Counted from the stretch's first letter, positions 12,301 through 37,475 are shown. The stretch: DNA of 64,000 nt from Engraulis encrasicolus (GCF_034702125.1 NC_085862.1:13198338-13262337), one strand, 5' to 3'. Notes: generated by a model from the sequence alone, not told the origin. Numbers and translations are program-made.

Positions 12301-12557
12301 TCCTGCCGGATCCGGAACCGGATCTTGGATCCTGTACATCTCTAGTATTTATCTCTATAGACTACTAAAGGCAGTGGTTTCAAATGTATGTGTTTCTCTC
12401 TCTTGTTATTATAGACCCTGCTCAGCGCCAGCGAGGGAGGCTGGGGGATTTCGCCCTCCTGGGCCTGTTCTTCTGCACGCTGGACTCGGGGAAGGTGATT
12501 CTGGGCTGGAGTCGACCCTGCTTTCCGCGACGCCTCCCCGTAAAAACACAACTCTGA
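9369..12557 (+). CDS. mgst3: MGST3-like MAPEG protein, downstream divergent tandem copy
   Basis: Coding exons 9369-9485, 9596-9660, 9923-9980, 10096-10168, 12415-12557 encode 151 aa. Phases 0-2-0-1 and the lengths of exons 3 and 4 (58 and 73 nt) equal those of the upstream copy. MVTLSKEYGYVVFTG, PFLFTLSIGG and the RLASAFG block mark it as MGST3-like. Three codons are missing from exon 2. The core motif QRAHQNT reads QVDRQNT, so the arginine corresponding to R61 of the upstream copy is a valine; the GYYTG block reads ACCSE. In MAPEG enzymes these regions contact glutathione, so activity is doubtful (inference). Frame and splice sites are intact, so it is not an obvious pseudogene. The tail PRRLPVKTQL is unlike human MGST3. 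Confidence 0.85.
10275..10870. repeat. Dispersed repeat family (GCACCTTTAA end) in mgst3 intron
   Basis: Segments such as GACCATTTCCTGCACAGTGC and CATTATGACTGGGAAAATG recur at 33745-34030 and about 43870-44170. One end is GCACCTTTAA, giving TTAA at the border, so a piggyBac-type MITE is possible. Confidence 0.5.
10994..11400. mobile_element. hAT-type MITE with perfect 8 bp duplication CTGGACGC
   Basis: Ends TAGAGGATGACA and TGTCATGCTCTG are flanked by CTGGACGC at 10986-10993 and 11401-11408. The interior is rich in CGGGAGCGGGA-like motifs and has no transposase frame. Confidence 0.85.
11812..12018 (-). mobile_element. tRNA-derived SINE, minus orientation
   Basis: Read on the minus strand it has GCTGTGGCGCAGCAGCGC, then a B-box-like CCAGGTTTGAGCC, ending in a TTTAGCCAGG / AATAAAG-type tail. 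The same head recurs at 46915, 49885 and 50565. Confidence 0.6.
12065..12344. mobile_element. hAT-type MITE with perfect 8 bp duplication GTATTTAT
   Basis: Ends TAGAGATGCACCGGATCC and GGATCCTGTACATCTCTA; GTATTTAT at 12057-12064 and 12345-12352. The interior is built from GGATCC-rich repeats. It lies 70 bp before the last exon of the downstream mgst3 copy. Confidence 0.9.
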
Positions 12558-12668
12558 TGAGGGTCAACAGTTTACATCTCAGTCATGCAGCGTTGTTGGT
12601 GGTGTTAAGTACATTATTTGGCGTCAAGTGAAGTATGTGTTTTATTGTGATTTTTTTCCATTTGGAGT

Positions 12669-12674
12669 AATAAA
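12669..12674 (+). terminator. Polyadenylation signal AATAAA of downstream mgst3 copy
   Basis: 112 bp after the stop codon, giving a short 3' UTR. Confidence 0.65.
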
Positions 12675-12709
12675 GTGCCTATACTTAACTTAACATGATT
12701 GGTGAAGAG

Positions 12710-13081
12710 TAGGGGTGCACGATGTATCGGCCAGATGTATCGGTATCGGCCGATATCGGCCGATATTCAACACATCGGACATCGGTCTGATGGCTAAAAC
12801 TGGGCCGATGTTAACGCCGACGTTACGGTTCTAAAAGAATGGACTTGACGATGACTTTCACTGTTTGTCTTCTATTTTGTCTCTATTTTTTATCTAATTA
12901 TCACAGGGAGTTAAAAACGTTTTTTGGAAATAAGACGACATTCAAAAATTCAGTTTGTTTGCATCATTGTCATCTCTTTTTTTTTAAAAAAAGAAAGAAA
13001 AACATCGGTATCGGTTAATATCGGTCAATATCATAATCGGATATCGGTATCGGCCAAACTTTTTGACATCGTGCATCCCTA
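12710..13081. mobile_element. hAT-type MITE with perfect 8 bp duplication GTGAAGAG
   Basis: Ends TAGGGGTGCACGAT and ATCGTGCATCCCTA; GTGAAGAG at 12702-12709 and 13082-13089. The interior has ATCGGTATCGGCC-like subterminal repeats at both ends. Confidence 0.9.
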
Positions 13082-13777
13082 GTGAAGAGCTATGTTTATG
13101 TTCATGCATGGTCGCAAAACATTCATAATTTTTACATATGCCTACAGTTCAGGGCTCTAAATTAACATCCGCCAATGCTGGTGAAATTTTACATTACATT
13201 GAAATTTTACATTACATTTACATACATTGCTTCGCTTATACGTACACACAGTAAATCCTGAAGTGTGACTTCAACACTTCAGAGTTGATTTAACATCTTC
13301 CGGATTTGGTCCCAGAGGACTCTCTTAAGTGTTGACATAGCACTGCAGAATTGACCATGTAAGTGCTGTTTGAGAGGATGGTTTATTCTGGCCCTATGTT
13401 ATTTGGATTCAGCCCAGGTGTGAAAGGTGCGGCTCCACCAGTTGCGTGCCCCCCTTTATATGGTCTCAGCTTTCTAGCAAATGATTCAAATGAAGTCTGG
13501 TGTCACCCATGTGTACAGTGCTGGATCTATCATACATGAGAATCACCTATTTCCTAAGAATCCTTAATCCATTCATGCATCAACAGTTTACAACTTCATC
13601 ATCCTCCGTGTTTTTGGTGCTCGGTACATCATTTGGCTTCAGAGTAAAGTTTGGGTTTCCATTGGGATTTGTTTTCATTTGGATCAATTAAGTGTCAACT
13701 TTTCACATGATTGGTGAAGAGATGTTTATGTTCATGCATGAAGTTGCAACAACACTTGACTTTTTTACATTCAGGGG

Positions 13778-14152
13778 TCTGTACTACAAAGCTGGTTCAG
13801 GATAAGTTGAGTTGAAGTTAAGAGGTAAATCATCTAATACAAGACCCTGGAGTCCTCATTTTCTTAAGAAAAGCTCTTGTATTAGATGATTTACCTCTTA
13901 ACTTAGAAAGTCAAAGAATGCGCGCACATCAGTGGCACAGGTGCTGGACCAAACGTAAGATAACTGAAAATAAAATAAAGGTCTGCAACACTGTTAAATG
14001 CTCCCAAATATTTAATGGCACAAAATAAATTTAAAAAAATGTGCCATTAAATATTTGGGAGCATTTAACAGTGTTGCGGACCTTTTATTTTCTTTTCAGT
14101 TACCTCTGAACTTAACCTTAACTTATCCTGAATCAGCTTTGTAATATAGGCC
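13778..14152. mobile_element. Nested MITEs: CTGGTTCAGGATAAG element with an inner palindrome
   Basis: The outer inverted ends (AAAGCTGGTTCAGGATAAG / CTTATCCTGAATCAGCTTT) are interrupted by an inner element near 13915-14100. That inner element has its own inverted block GCTCCCAAATATTTAATGGC and carries the CAGTGGCACAGGTGCTGGAC motif also found at 22298-22480 and 38050-38210. Confidence 0.7.
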
Positions 14153-15208
14153 CCAGTACAGTGGGGGATCGATTATTCTGACCCTACCTGTTGTTATTAC
14201 GAGTCGGCTTCAGCCCTGGTGTAAAGGGTGGGGCTCTGCCAGGTGTGTGGCACCTACTGTAGTAGCCACACCTTAACTTGAGGAATTTCACCTTTGCAAA
14301 GGGAGTAGCATGTTGGGCAAAGTTTACACTAGAGATAATCTGTCCTGAAATAATGGGGTGGGAAGGGTGCAACTGAGGTTGAGTATCGTAGTCGAATCAG
14401 TTTCCACACCACAGACAATACTGTACCTACAGTAAGGGTAATGCTATTGTGCAATGCTTTTTGGTGCAGTGTTCTGCTGTAATTGTTAAATTTAAGAATT
14501 AATATATGAATAAACACCAAGACCTATGATCAATATGGCAATATTTAAGTGGACAAAATATAAAAGGTGTAAAGGATGAATTTATAGCCTGCCAAAACAA
14601 ACGTGGGCTGCCCCCTGAAGAAGAAAGAGAAAATATATAATACGGTAGAACACAAAAGCAGCATCTATTTTTTCCATCAACCTTTTTTGAACAAACGCCC
14701 CCTTGACCTCAGCATAAGCCTTCCAATGTCCCATTGATCTAATCATAACACCCCCCACCCCAACAGCCCCCTTAATATTAAAAAATAAAATGGACTAAAT
14801 GGCAACTGAGAACCCTTGACAGGTGCAGCCATATCTAACCAGTGCTTTAATAAGGCCCTGTCTATTGTGTGAGTGCGTGTGTGCACTCTCATGTGAACCC
14901 TGTACAATTGGCGCATTCTTGGCAGCCTCCAGAGCTAATGGGTGTGTATGTGTATTCCAAAGCACTTAGTTGTGATTTTGATTGATTGGTTGAAAATAGG
15001 CAGAAACAACAACATAATTGCTTTGATATATTTCTAAACGAAATAATAATGATATAATAATGAACTTTTATTATGACAGCATTGCATTACGTTCTAGCCC
15101 AGTTCAAGTCTCACCTCTAGTTGCTATTCACTTATATAACCACTAGGGGGCACTTGAGATCATAAATCACCATAGTGGAGACCAATCCCGAGATGGTACA
15201 AAGAAACT

Positions 15209-15600
15209 TAGCCTGGTTCACACCAGACGTTGTGTGTAGCTTCGGCGCCCCCTGGCGGCGCAGAGCTACACACACTACCGTCTGGTACACAGCCATAGAG
15301 CACGCTCCGTCTCCAACCAGAAAATAGGCTGAGAATTTATTGCTTCGGCACGGCCTCCTCACCAACAAATTCCTTCAAAAACCTTCCTGTTTATCTTTAA
15401 AGAGTCAATATAGTCTCTAATCTGTCTTGTGACTCCTCAATGTGAGTTACCGTTGATTTTGAAGCAATAAATTCTCAGCCTATTTTCTGGTTGGAGACAG
15501 AGCGTGCTCTATGGCTGTGTACCAGACGGTAGTGTGTGTAGCTCTGCTCCGCCAGGGGGCGCCGAAGCTACACATACACCGTCTGGTGTGAACCAGGCTA
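15209..15600. mobile_element. Palindromic transposon with perfect 9 bp duplication AAAGAAACT
   Basis: Arms of about 150 bp begin TAGCCTGGTTCACACCAGAC and end in the complement. AAAGAAACT is present at 15200-15208 and 15601-15609. A 9 bp duplication is typical of Mutator-like elements, but ends of this type are not diagnostic, so the superfamily is tentative. Confidence 0.85.
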
Positions 15601-15993
15601 AAAGAAACTGGCATTGCCATTTATTAATATCACAAACCTCACATTAATGTCACATCTTCTAAGACTGTAGGAAAGCCTAACGTATGACTTACCACTCCCA
15701 CCATCTTTATTTCCTTTGTAAAAGGAATTATTGCTTATATACTCTAAGTGAAGGCACATAGAAACATGAAAAGGCAAAGAAGATGAAGACGTGCTTAGTG
15801 CGTTCTGCCACGCAAAAGCTTCCACACTCATGACTTGTTGGCAGTAATAGCACTACAGGTAACTGGATCTACACACATAACAGGCTGCAAAGTATTCTAC
15901 TTCCTCCCGTTCTTTCATCTGGTCTTCTGCATTGTGACGCAAGGCACCGACGTTGTCAATGATAAACGTTTTCATTTAATATCTTGCAAAAAA

Positions 15994-16291
15994 AAGTGAA
16001 AGCCCACCCGGGAAACTCCAACTCCCATTGTCATTATGACACAGCACTCCACACTGCACACAACGAAATTGCATTTTATGCCTCACCCGCGCAAGGGGGC
16101 AGCCCCCAATGGCGCCCGGAAGGAAGCAGTGCGGCGGGACGGTACCATGCTCAGGGCACCTCAGTCATGGAGGACAATGGGGGAGAGTACTGGTTAAATA
16201 CTCCCCCCACCAACCTGGCGGGTCAGGGGTCGAACAGGTAACCTTTGGGCTACAAGTCTGGCGCCCTAACTGCTTACCCATGACCGCCCAA
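15994..16291 (-). mobile_element. tRNA-derived SINE, minus orientation
   Basis: On the minus strand it begins GGGCGGTCATGGGTAAGCAG (A box) and has GGTTACCTGTTCGACCCC (B box), with a body ending near GGGAGTTGGAGTTTCCCGGG. Related copies: 34266-34592 (nearly full), 31218-31372 (truncated) and 37355-37475 (opposite strand, truncated). Confidence 0.8.
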
Positions 16292-16438
16292 AAACACAAT
16301 ACAGAATATTATCCTCTCATTTCCAATGAAGATAATGAAGCTGGTCGATGCTACTTGACAGCAGAGCAGGGTAGTAGCACACGTCAAGGTGGTGCAACCA
16401 CAGCTACTGTAATGCCACTATTGTACAGATTAAATTCA

Positions 16439-16444
16439 TTTATT
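16439..16444 (-). terminator. Candidate polyadenylation signal for mmachc
   Basis: AATAAA on the minus strand, 430 bp after the mmachc stop; no closer canonical signal was seen. Confidence 0.4.
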
Positions 16445-16872
16445 TAATCATTACCAATTACTTATTAATTTAATTTATGGGCATTAGCTGTGGTTGAACC
16501 TCCTGATGTCTGAGCCAAAAAAAACCCTTCATTGGCCCATGTGTTGAGGCAGGAGACCAGATGATGGAGTAAGGATGGTAAGGATGGAAGGAACTGCTAG
16601 AATGATTTGCAACCACAAACACACAACAGACTGGCCCCTCAGGTGCTGTTTCCACGTATCCGGATATTTTGAAATGTGGATATTTGTATCCTGTGTTTAG
16701 GTGTAAATGCAACATGTGGATAAGAAATAAAAAAGATCCATTGTAACAGGTGCGTTTCAGCCCCCCAAATGGGATATTTTTTTAAATGTACATTTTAAAA
16801 CTCGGAAGAGGAAGGCCAAAACCAGTGTGTTTTCAAAAATATCCTGATACGCAGAAACAGCACCTCAGTCTC

Positions 16873-19547
16873 TCATCCGTGGCTGAGCTCACAACCGTGT
16901 CGAGTGTCCGGCTGGCTCTCGGTCTCTGTCTCGGTCTCTGTGGTGCTGCCTGATAAGTATCCCCACCGCTTGAGCAAGGCGACGCGCTCTCCCGGTGCGG
17001 TGGTGAAGTACTCCCTCTGCTGCTGCGAGTAGCTCTCCTCCGCCTGGATGATGTCCCTGTAGGTGCCGTCTTGCCAGCGCAGGTTAAACCTCTCCAGCAG
17101 CTCGATGCGCTCCTCACGGGACCTCACGCAGTCCAGAGGAGCCGCCTGCTGACAGAGCTCCTCCTCCCCCACCCGGACGTCTTTGAAGACCAGCAGAGCC
17201 CGCACGGCAAACCAGCCTCCTAGCCTTGGGTGGATGCACACGCCGAACATCTTCTGTGGAAATGCAGACAGAGACAGGATTCCATGTCAGACATACAATT
17301 CCATGACTTCTGGATGACTTTGCCAGACCGTAAAACAGAATTTCCATGACCTCTGGTAAAATTCAATGCTCAAAATATTGATAAGATTCTTCAGACATTT
17401 AGCTCTGTGGTCATCAATTTGTAATAGCCAGTCCTTTCAAATGGCCATTTTCAGGCAAAGACAAGAAAAAAAGAAGAGGAAAAAAAACAACCATATTTTC
17501 TAAGCTATATTTCAAACAGAGGCCATCTTGACTCATGAAAAAAATCAACTGATTCTTGGAATCTTTACATCTGCACTTATTGTTCTGTATATTTAATGTG
17601 CACGTTGTATCTGCAAGTGTTGTAGGCTGTGATTATGTCCTCGATTTTAAGTAGCTTTGGTTAAATAAGCATCTGCCCAATGAATGAATGAATGAATGAT
17701 TTTATTTTACATCTTCAGTTCATATAAATAAAATAAATACATGATTGAGTTTCATATAAACCGCACCACATACTTAAATTAAAAAAACAGAGAGTCAGGA
17801 TAGCACAATAAAGCTCGGAAGCTTATTTCCATTGTGGTCCTTGGTGTTTAGTTAAGTTTAGTTAAATGCAATGTACTGTAATGTAATCTGACCTTGTTGC
17901 CCCACGGTGGGTCGGGGACGTCTGACTGCTGGTAGTAGTAGGCCGCTCCGGCCACGTGAGTCGCAGTCTGGGCCAGAAACTTGGGCTTCCTGTTCGGATG
18001 CATCTCATAGTCATAACTGATGTCTACCGGACGCCCAGAAAAACACTGTGAAGAGGAAATACAAAGTGTAACTACGGTCACTTTAGCTATTTCATTCACA
18101 AAGAATAAAGGCACTTTTCTCAGCCAGTGACCATGGCCGGATTATCCATAATGGCCAGTGGCACAGTGTACCCAGCCAGGGGTACCAACCATTTCAACCT
18201 GTTTAGGGCACCATATGGCTGTTATATGGGGGCACCTGTGATGTACAGTAGTGCCCAGGGACACCACATTGGCTTAGTACGGTCCTGCCAGTGACGGCCC
18301 ATGTTTGAAGGCATGTGTTTTGTTTGGCTGTACTGTACTGTGCTGTGCTGTGATGTGCTGTGACAACTGGTTTGTACTGTATGTGGATCGAAAAGTGCCT
18401 TATCCTTTGTGAATGAAATGACTAGTTATACTGTAGTACAAAAGCTGACTTAATACTACACAGTTTTACAATAACAGCAAAATGTATGTGCTTTGGGCAT
18501 GAACAACTGCGTCACAACTGCACGGACGCAAGGCAAACCATTTATGTGGGGCTATGTCAGTGATGGAAGTCCAATTAATGGCTCAAGCCAACAATTACAA
18601 CAACAACAACAACATTGTGTTTATCTTACTGAGGTGACCGCAGAGCTGATGCAGTGTGCTGTGCACTGATCGATGTAGTCATGAAGGCCTCCGCCAGAGT
18701 GCGCCTTCAGGAAAGGTAGGAATGCCTTCTCAAACATGCCAGGTGCGCTCAACACCACCACAGCCAGTGTATCTTCGGGGTAGGGGAGGTGAAAGGCTTC
18801 CGACAAGACCGCATTATACCATCCAACCTGTCCACGATCAAACCATGAAAGACATGTTCAGAACTAGTCCACCAAGAAACCATGGGCCTATACTACCAAG
18901 CTGGTTCAGGAGTAAACCAGGTTAAATTAAGAGGTAAACCATCCAATAGTCAAGTCAAGTCAAGTCAGCTTCGTTTCTTCATATGCACAGGTCATACAAG
19001 GATATTGAAATTATGTGTCTCTCTCTCTATAGGATACCATGGAAGGACATAGAAATAAGGACTGACATTTACAAACTGACATTAAAGTGCAAGACAGGAC
19101 AGTAACAGAGATGTTCCAATAACAGTATGGTAAAGGAGATCCTGGAGTCCAGGTTAGATGATTTACCTCTTAAATTAACCTGGTTTACTCCCGAACCAGC
19201 TTTGTATTATAGGTCCCTAGGGGTACAAGACACAATAGTTCTATTGCGATGAATAATATATGGCATGAGGTCCAAAACAGTTTTCCTAGGTCATGTAGCA
19301 TGGAGATCACAGGTGCAGAGATCACAGGTTCAGGCGTGGCATGATGAGTAGCTTGCCCAACGCACGCACGAGAGATTAGTTAGACCAACTCAATGAACTG
19401 TCTTGGCACTTGCACGTTCACTTCAACAGCTCTTCTTATCACAGCGAGTTTAATTACCTTAAGAGGATAAACTTCAAAGCCAAGAGGCAGCAAAGATTCT
19501 CCAAGGCTACGAGTGACATCCTCCACAGGTCTTGAGGAAGTCGCCAT
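16873..19547 (-). CDS. mmachc: Cyanocobalamin reductase / alkylcobalamin dealkylase (cblC protein)
   Basis: Cytosolic chaperone that binds vitamin B12 and removes its upper ligand using glutathione or flavin before handing it to MMADHC. Exons in coding order: 19547-19458, 18827-18630, 18045-17893, 17253-16873; all junctions are phase 0 and the product is 273 aa (human 282). Recognisable blocks: [15 protein letters not shown] at the N-terminus; [33 protein letters not shown] with H126 matching human His122; [19 protein letters not shown] with R165 matching human Arg161; [13 protein letters not shown]. The C-terminal tail is threonine/glutamate-rich and short. Each exon begins after AG and ends before GT. 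The start ATG is embedded in AATATGGCG. Its promoter is shared with the divergent coiled-coil gene at 20525. No break or frameshift was seen. Confidence 0.97.
18884..19217. mobile_element. MITE (CTGGTTCAGGAG family) interrupted by a LINE tail
   Basis: Outer ends GGGCCTATACTACCAAGCTG and its complement near 19217. A LINE 3' end starting with GTCAAGTCAAGTCAAGTCAG near 18950 sits inside, related to 21766-21850. It lies in mmachc intron 1. Confidence 0.7.
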
Positions 19548-19570
19548 ATTCCAAAGTTGTCAGTAAGATG

Positions 19571-19583
19571 TGGGAAATGTAGT
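19571..19583 (-). promoter_or_regulatory. ZNF143/THAP11-like motif next to the mmachc start
   Basis: The minus strand reads ACTACATTTCCCA, 12 of 13 matching the start of the ZNF143/THAP11 consensus ACTACAATTCCCA. It lies 24 bp upstream of the mmachc ATG. HCFC1, THAP11 and ZNF143 are established regulators of human MMACHC; function in this fish is inferred. Confidence 0.5.
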
Positions 19584-19758
19584 CTGAGTGAAGTTGGGAA
19601 ATAAGTGATTTGAAAATAATTAGTTATTTATGAGAACGGTCATGGGACAGGAAATGTTTAGGTGTAATAATAGAACATCTTATGAGAACTCCATCATATT
19701 TGTCAATAATTATCAAGTTGATAACTAACTTCCGTGCACATACGCATTACAATTGTAT

Positions 19759-19777
19759 ACTCAAGTTCCCATAATTC
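19759..19777 (+). promoter_or_regulatory. Weaker second ZNF143/THAP11-like motif
   Basis: ACTCAAGTTCCCATAATTC matches the consensus ACTACAATTCCCAGAATGC at 14 of 19 positions and keeps the TTCCCA core. Weak on its own; the pairing with the site at 19571 makes it worth listing. Confidence 0.3.
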
Positions 19778-20524
19778 TTGTGTTGACGTTCTCAACCGAA
19801 TGACGTGTTGACCCCAGGCTCCAGGATTTAAAAATTGTTGCGGTATTTTCTGCCATTGAAGAAGGTGGAGAGGGCAGTTTTGATGCGTTTTTTCCTACCC
19901 GAATATGTTCTTTCATGGATTACAGCAAACGAGATCGTATGTGCTTTGTAAACGCTCATCCCTAAAATGCATGTGATGTTTCGAAGTTGTTGATTTTAAG
20001 TCCAAGCTATTCAGTTACTAGCTGGCTAGGCTAACCTTCTTTGAAGCGTCCTTGTCCAGTAAAACCATTTCAGATTGTTTGTTCATCGGGGAACAAACTC
20101 TGCAACTCCAACCTGTGCGTGAGGTTTGTCCACTTTCTTGATAAAAGCAATTTAAATGCAGTTCGTTAGATCTGTGCTATCAGACTACAACACACAACTT
20201 CTTTTTAGCAAACAGGCTTGCTTGCTTCACAACACAGCTCAGTTTCAAATGACACCTTTACGTTTCTTGTTACAGTATCTGTCACGGAAGGTGATAAACG
20301 TGAACAGACAAGGTAGACAGTTTGATGAACAACACTAATACACAGTATACACGAAAACACACCCAGTGATTAAAAAGAAGAAATGGCAGTCTGGACTGGA
20401 GAATATTGAGAAGTTATAGCGTGTTCAATTGATATGAAGCAATTCTCTGCACCATCGATTGCATGTTGTCATGATGCAATGTTATTGTTATTACTATCTG
20501 ACATTCTTTTCAGAAAGCGCCATA

Positions 20525-34990
<14,466 letters not shown>

Positions 34991-35084
34991 AGGAGCAGCG
35001 TAATGTGGTCAAAATCCTTGAGACAAGGAAGCTGCTGCACACTCTCCACAGAAGGTCAATAGACCGAAATGTCACTATTACATG

Positions 35085-35290
35085 CTATAGGATCAAGGAA
35101 GGGGAACTCGCACACCTTGTATGGCGATGCAATAGTTTCCTTTTATTGCATGTTTCGAAAATAAAAAAGTGCTTTCTGCACTGTTCACTTGGGTAGCACT
35201 TTTTTATTTTTATTTCTCGAAACATGCAATAAAAGGTAACTATTGCATCGGCATACAAGGTGTGCGAGTTCCCCTTCCTTGATCCTATAG
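35085..35290. mobile_element. Palindromic element at the 3' end of ccdc163 candidate
   Basis: CTATAGGATCAAGGAAGGGG at the left and its complement at the right, with inner arms GTTTCGAAAATAAAAAAGTG / complement. It contains AATAAA at 35160-35165. Confidence 0.75.
35160..35165 (+). terminator. Candidate polyadenylation signal of ccdc163 candidate
   Basis: First AATAAA after the stop at 34990. It lies in a transposon palindrome, so the transcript end may have been taken from the element. Confidence 0.4.
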
Positions 35291-35742
35291 TTAACCTGTT
35301 GGAACTTACGCACCCACCCGGCATGAAGAGAAAAGGCGCGGTACCTCCCTTTGAAAGAACTATTAAATGCTGCAAATGTGGACAGGGGCTTTCTTGTCTC
35401 TGACGTTGGTGACCCAGGGGTTCCCTTCCTTCGCACCTGGCCAAGGGAGGTGCGCAGGAACTCTACACACACATGGCCAGAACTCAACCTTAAGGCAGAA
35501 CCATGTGGATGATATCAACACTCCAAAACTATTTCTGGAATGGGAACACGAGCCCTTTTGCATCCTTTTACAAGCAGAAAAGTATTTCAGCACATTCACT
35601 TGATTTGCGACAATGTATAAGTGTGTCCTAAAAAATATGTATACACCTTAAGGCATTGTATTCAGTTCAATGGCATTTACAGATATCACTGTAATGTTTC
35701 GTCACCAACGCTTTCTGCTTCTCACACTGATCTCTGAGGTCC

Positions 35743-35970
35743 ACTCCAGGGGTTCCTATTAACTTTTTACAACTTGGGGCCCACTTCAATTTTTCACAAA
35801 TGTTCAGGCCCCTCTCTGACCCCAATAAACAATAAAACTCAAATAAGTAGTCAGCAGCAACACACAAATATTACTTAGATTTTTGGAAAATGATTTCAAG
35901 GCCTACATGGAATACCTTCAGAGTCCACCAGTGCCAGTGGGTCCTGGCCCACAGTTTGAGAATCACTGGA
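35743..35970. mobile_element. hAT-like MITE relic, second copy
   Basis: CCAGGGGTTCCTATTAACTT start, GTTTGAGAATCACTGG end; matches 29708-29925 internally. Confidence 0.6.
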
Positions 35971-36257
35971 CGACGGCGTGATACCTGCTACAGCTATTGA
36001 AAATGAAAATATACAAGAATTCTGTGGTGGCAAAACATGAAAAGGATGGCTGTAATGTCTATCACACTTTGTGAAATTACAAGAATTTGAATAAGCGCCT
36101 ATTTTACAATGATCTTAAGTGTGCAGTCAGTGCATACATTTTTTCGGACCACCCTTTATGTAAATTCTTCAGAAGATGATCCCACTTGGTGTTACTGCTA
36201 CGTCACAAACTCAGAGCTTCATTATTTCATAGACGTTTCATACTGCTGCTCCACCTG

Positions 36258-36957
36258 CATGTTCAAGTTCAAGTTCAAGTACTTTTATTTGTCACATACA
36301 TGGTAATTGTAGTGAAATGATGATGGGGTCATCAGCTCTGCATCTTAAAAATTAAAAATTAAAAATTAAAGAAGTAAAGTAAAAAAGGAAATAAAAGGTG
36401 AGAAATAAGTTAAAGAAAATTATTATTTAAAAAAAGTCTCTGTTCAGCAGTCGCACTGCCTGGGGGTAAAAACTTTTCCTCATTCTCTCTGTTCTGGCCT
36501 GAATGGTTCTGAGTCGTCTGCAGGACTTAAGTAGGGTGAACATGTAAAAGTTGGGGTGTGAGACATCCTGCATAATCTTCCTAGCCCTGGCTCCCACTCT
36601 CTTAGTGTAAAGGCCCAAGAGTCCTGGAAGGTTGGCTTTGATAGTGCGCTCTGCAGAGCGCACCACTCTCTGTAGGTCCTTCTGTTGTTGTTGTGTGCAG
36701 CTTCCAAACCAGGCCGTAAAACAGCCTGTTAACACACTTTCCACCGCTGATGAAGAGAAGGTGGTCAGGATGGGAGTGGAGACCTTAAACTTCCTCAGTA
36801 GGCGGAGAAAGTACAGCCTCTGCCTGGATTTTGCTGTCAGGTGTTGAGTGTGTTGTGACCAGGAGAGGTCCTCAGTCAGGTGTACTCCCAGGTACTTGTA
36901 ATTTGAGACCCTCTCCACAGGTGAATGTGAACGTGTGTAGATGGGACGGAAGACCAA
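36258..36957 (-). pseudogene. 5'-truncated LINE: reverse transcriptase C-terminus and tail
   Basis: The minus frame 36957-36427 gives about 176 aa with SNYKYLGVHLTEDLSWSQHT and LYFLRLLRKFKV, the region after the RT domain of L2-type LINEs. The 3' UTR ends in repeated TTGAAC units after AATAAAAG (36258-36285). Only the 3' part is present, typical of incomplete reverse transcription. A dead copy with no catalytic motifs. Confidence 0.8.
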
Positions 36958-37139
36958 TGCAGTTCAACCTAAATCAGCCTATTGATTTTGAAATCAATAT
37001 TTTTGATTTTTGAAATGTTGTGTGAGAATAGATCATAATTCCGTTGCTATATAGGGGTCTCACACCTCTTGATGTTGGAACTTGTATGTGGTGCTATTAT
37101 AGGTCAGAAACTACAGGTGAACACTTGCAAATGAGCTAT

Positions 37140-37335
37140 TTGAAGAATGAATGAATGAATGAATGAATGATTGTCTTTATTGTCATTGTACAGGTACGAC
37201 GAAATTTGAAGATATTCTTGCATTGAACTGTTAGGTGCCATTGGGGGCTGCTGAAGGAGATGATTGTGCACATCCCAGGGAAAGGTGCAGGACGAAGGCC
37301 AACTGTAGTTTTCAGAGTGAGAAGTCTGCACACTT
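37140..37335 (-). mobile_element. LINE 3' UTR fragment with (TTCA)n tail
   Basis: GAATGAATGAATGAATGA followed by TTGTCTTTATTGTCATTGTA; on the minus strand this is a LINE 3' end with tetranucleotide tail. Confidence 0.6.
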
Positions 37336-37354
37336 AGAATCCTTTTTGTTGTGT

Positions 37355-37475
37355 TTTATTTTTTCATGGCCATTGGGGGCTGCCCCTTGCACTGGTTTCG
37401 TAGCTGTGCTGTGCTGTGTCACAATACCGATGGGAGTTGGAGTTTCCCATGTGGGCTTTCACTTCACTATCGAAA
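37355..37475 (+). mobile_element. Truncated SINE of the 15994 family
   Basis: GGCCATTGGGGGCTGCCCCT through GTTGGAGTTTCCCATGTGG; opposite orientation to the other copies. Confidence 0.6.

Larger units (their letters stand above)
19548..20524. promoter_or_regulatory. Bidirectional promoter region between mmachc and ccdc163 candidate
   Basis: Start codons of the two divergent genes are 977 bp apart. No TATA box is placed convincingly for either. In mammals MMACHC and CCDC163 are likewise head to head. Transcription starts and non-coding first exons cannot be placed from sequence alone. Confidence 0.6.

Noticed and set aside
12194..12631. 145-codon frame over the last exon of the divergent mgst3
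   Set aside because: A different frame from the spliced gene; it runs through a hAT MITE.
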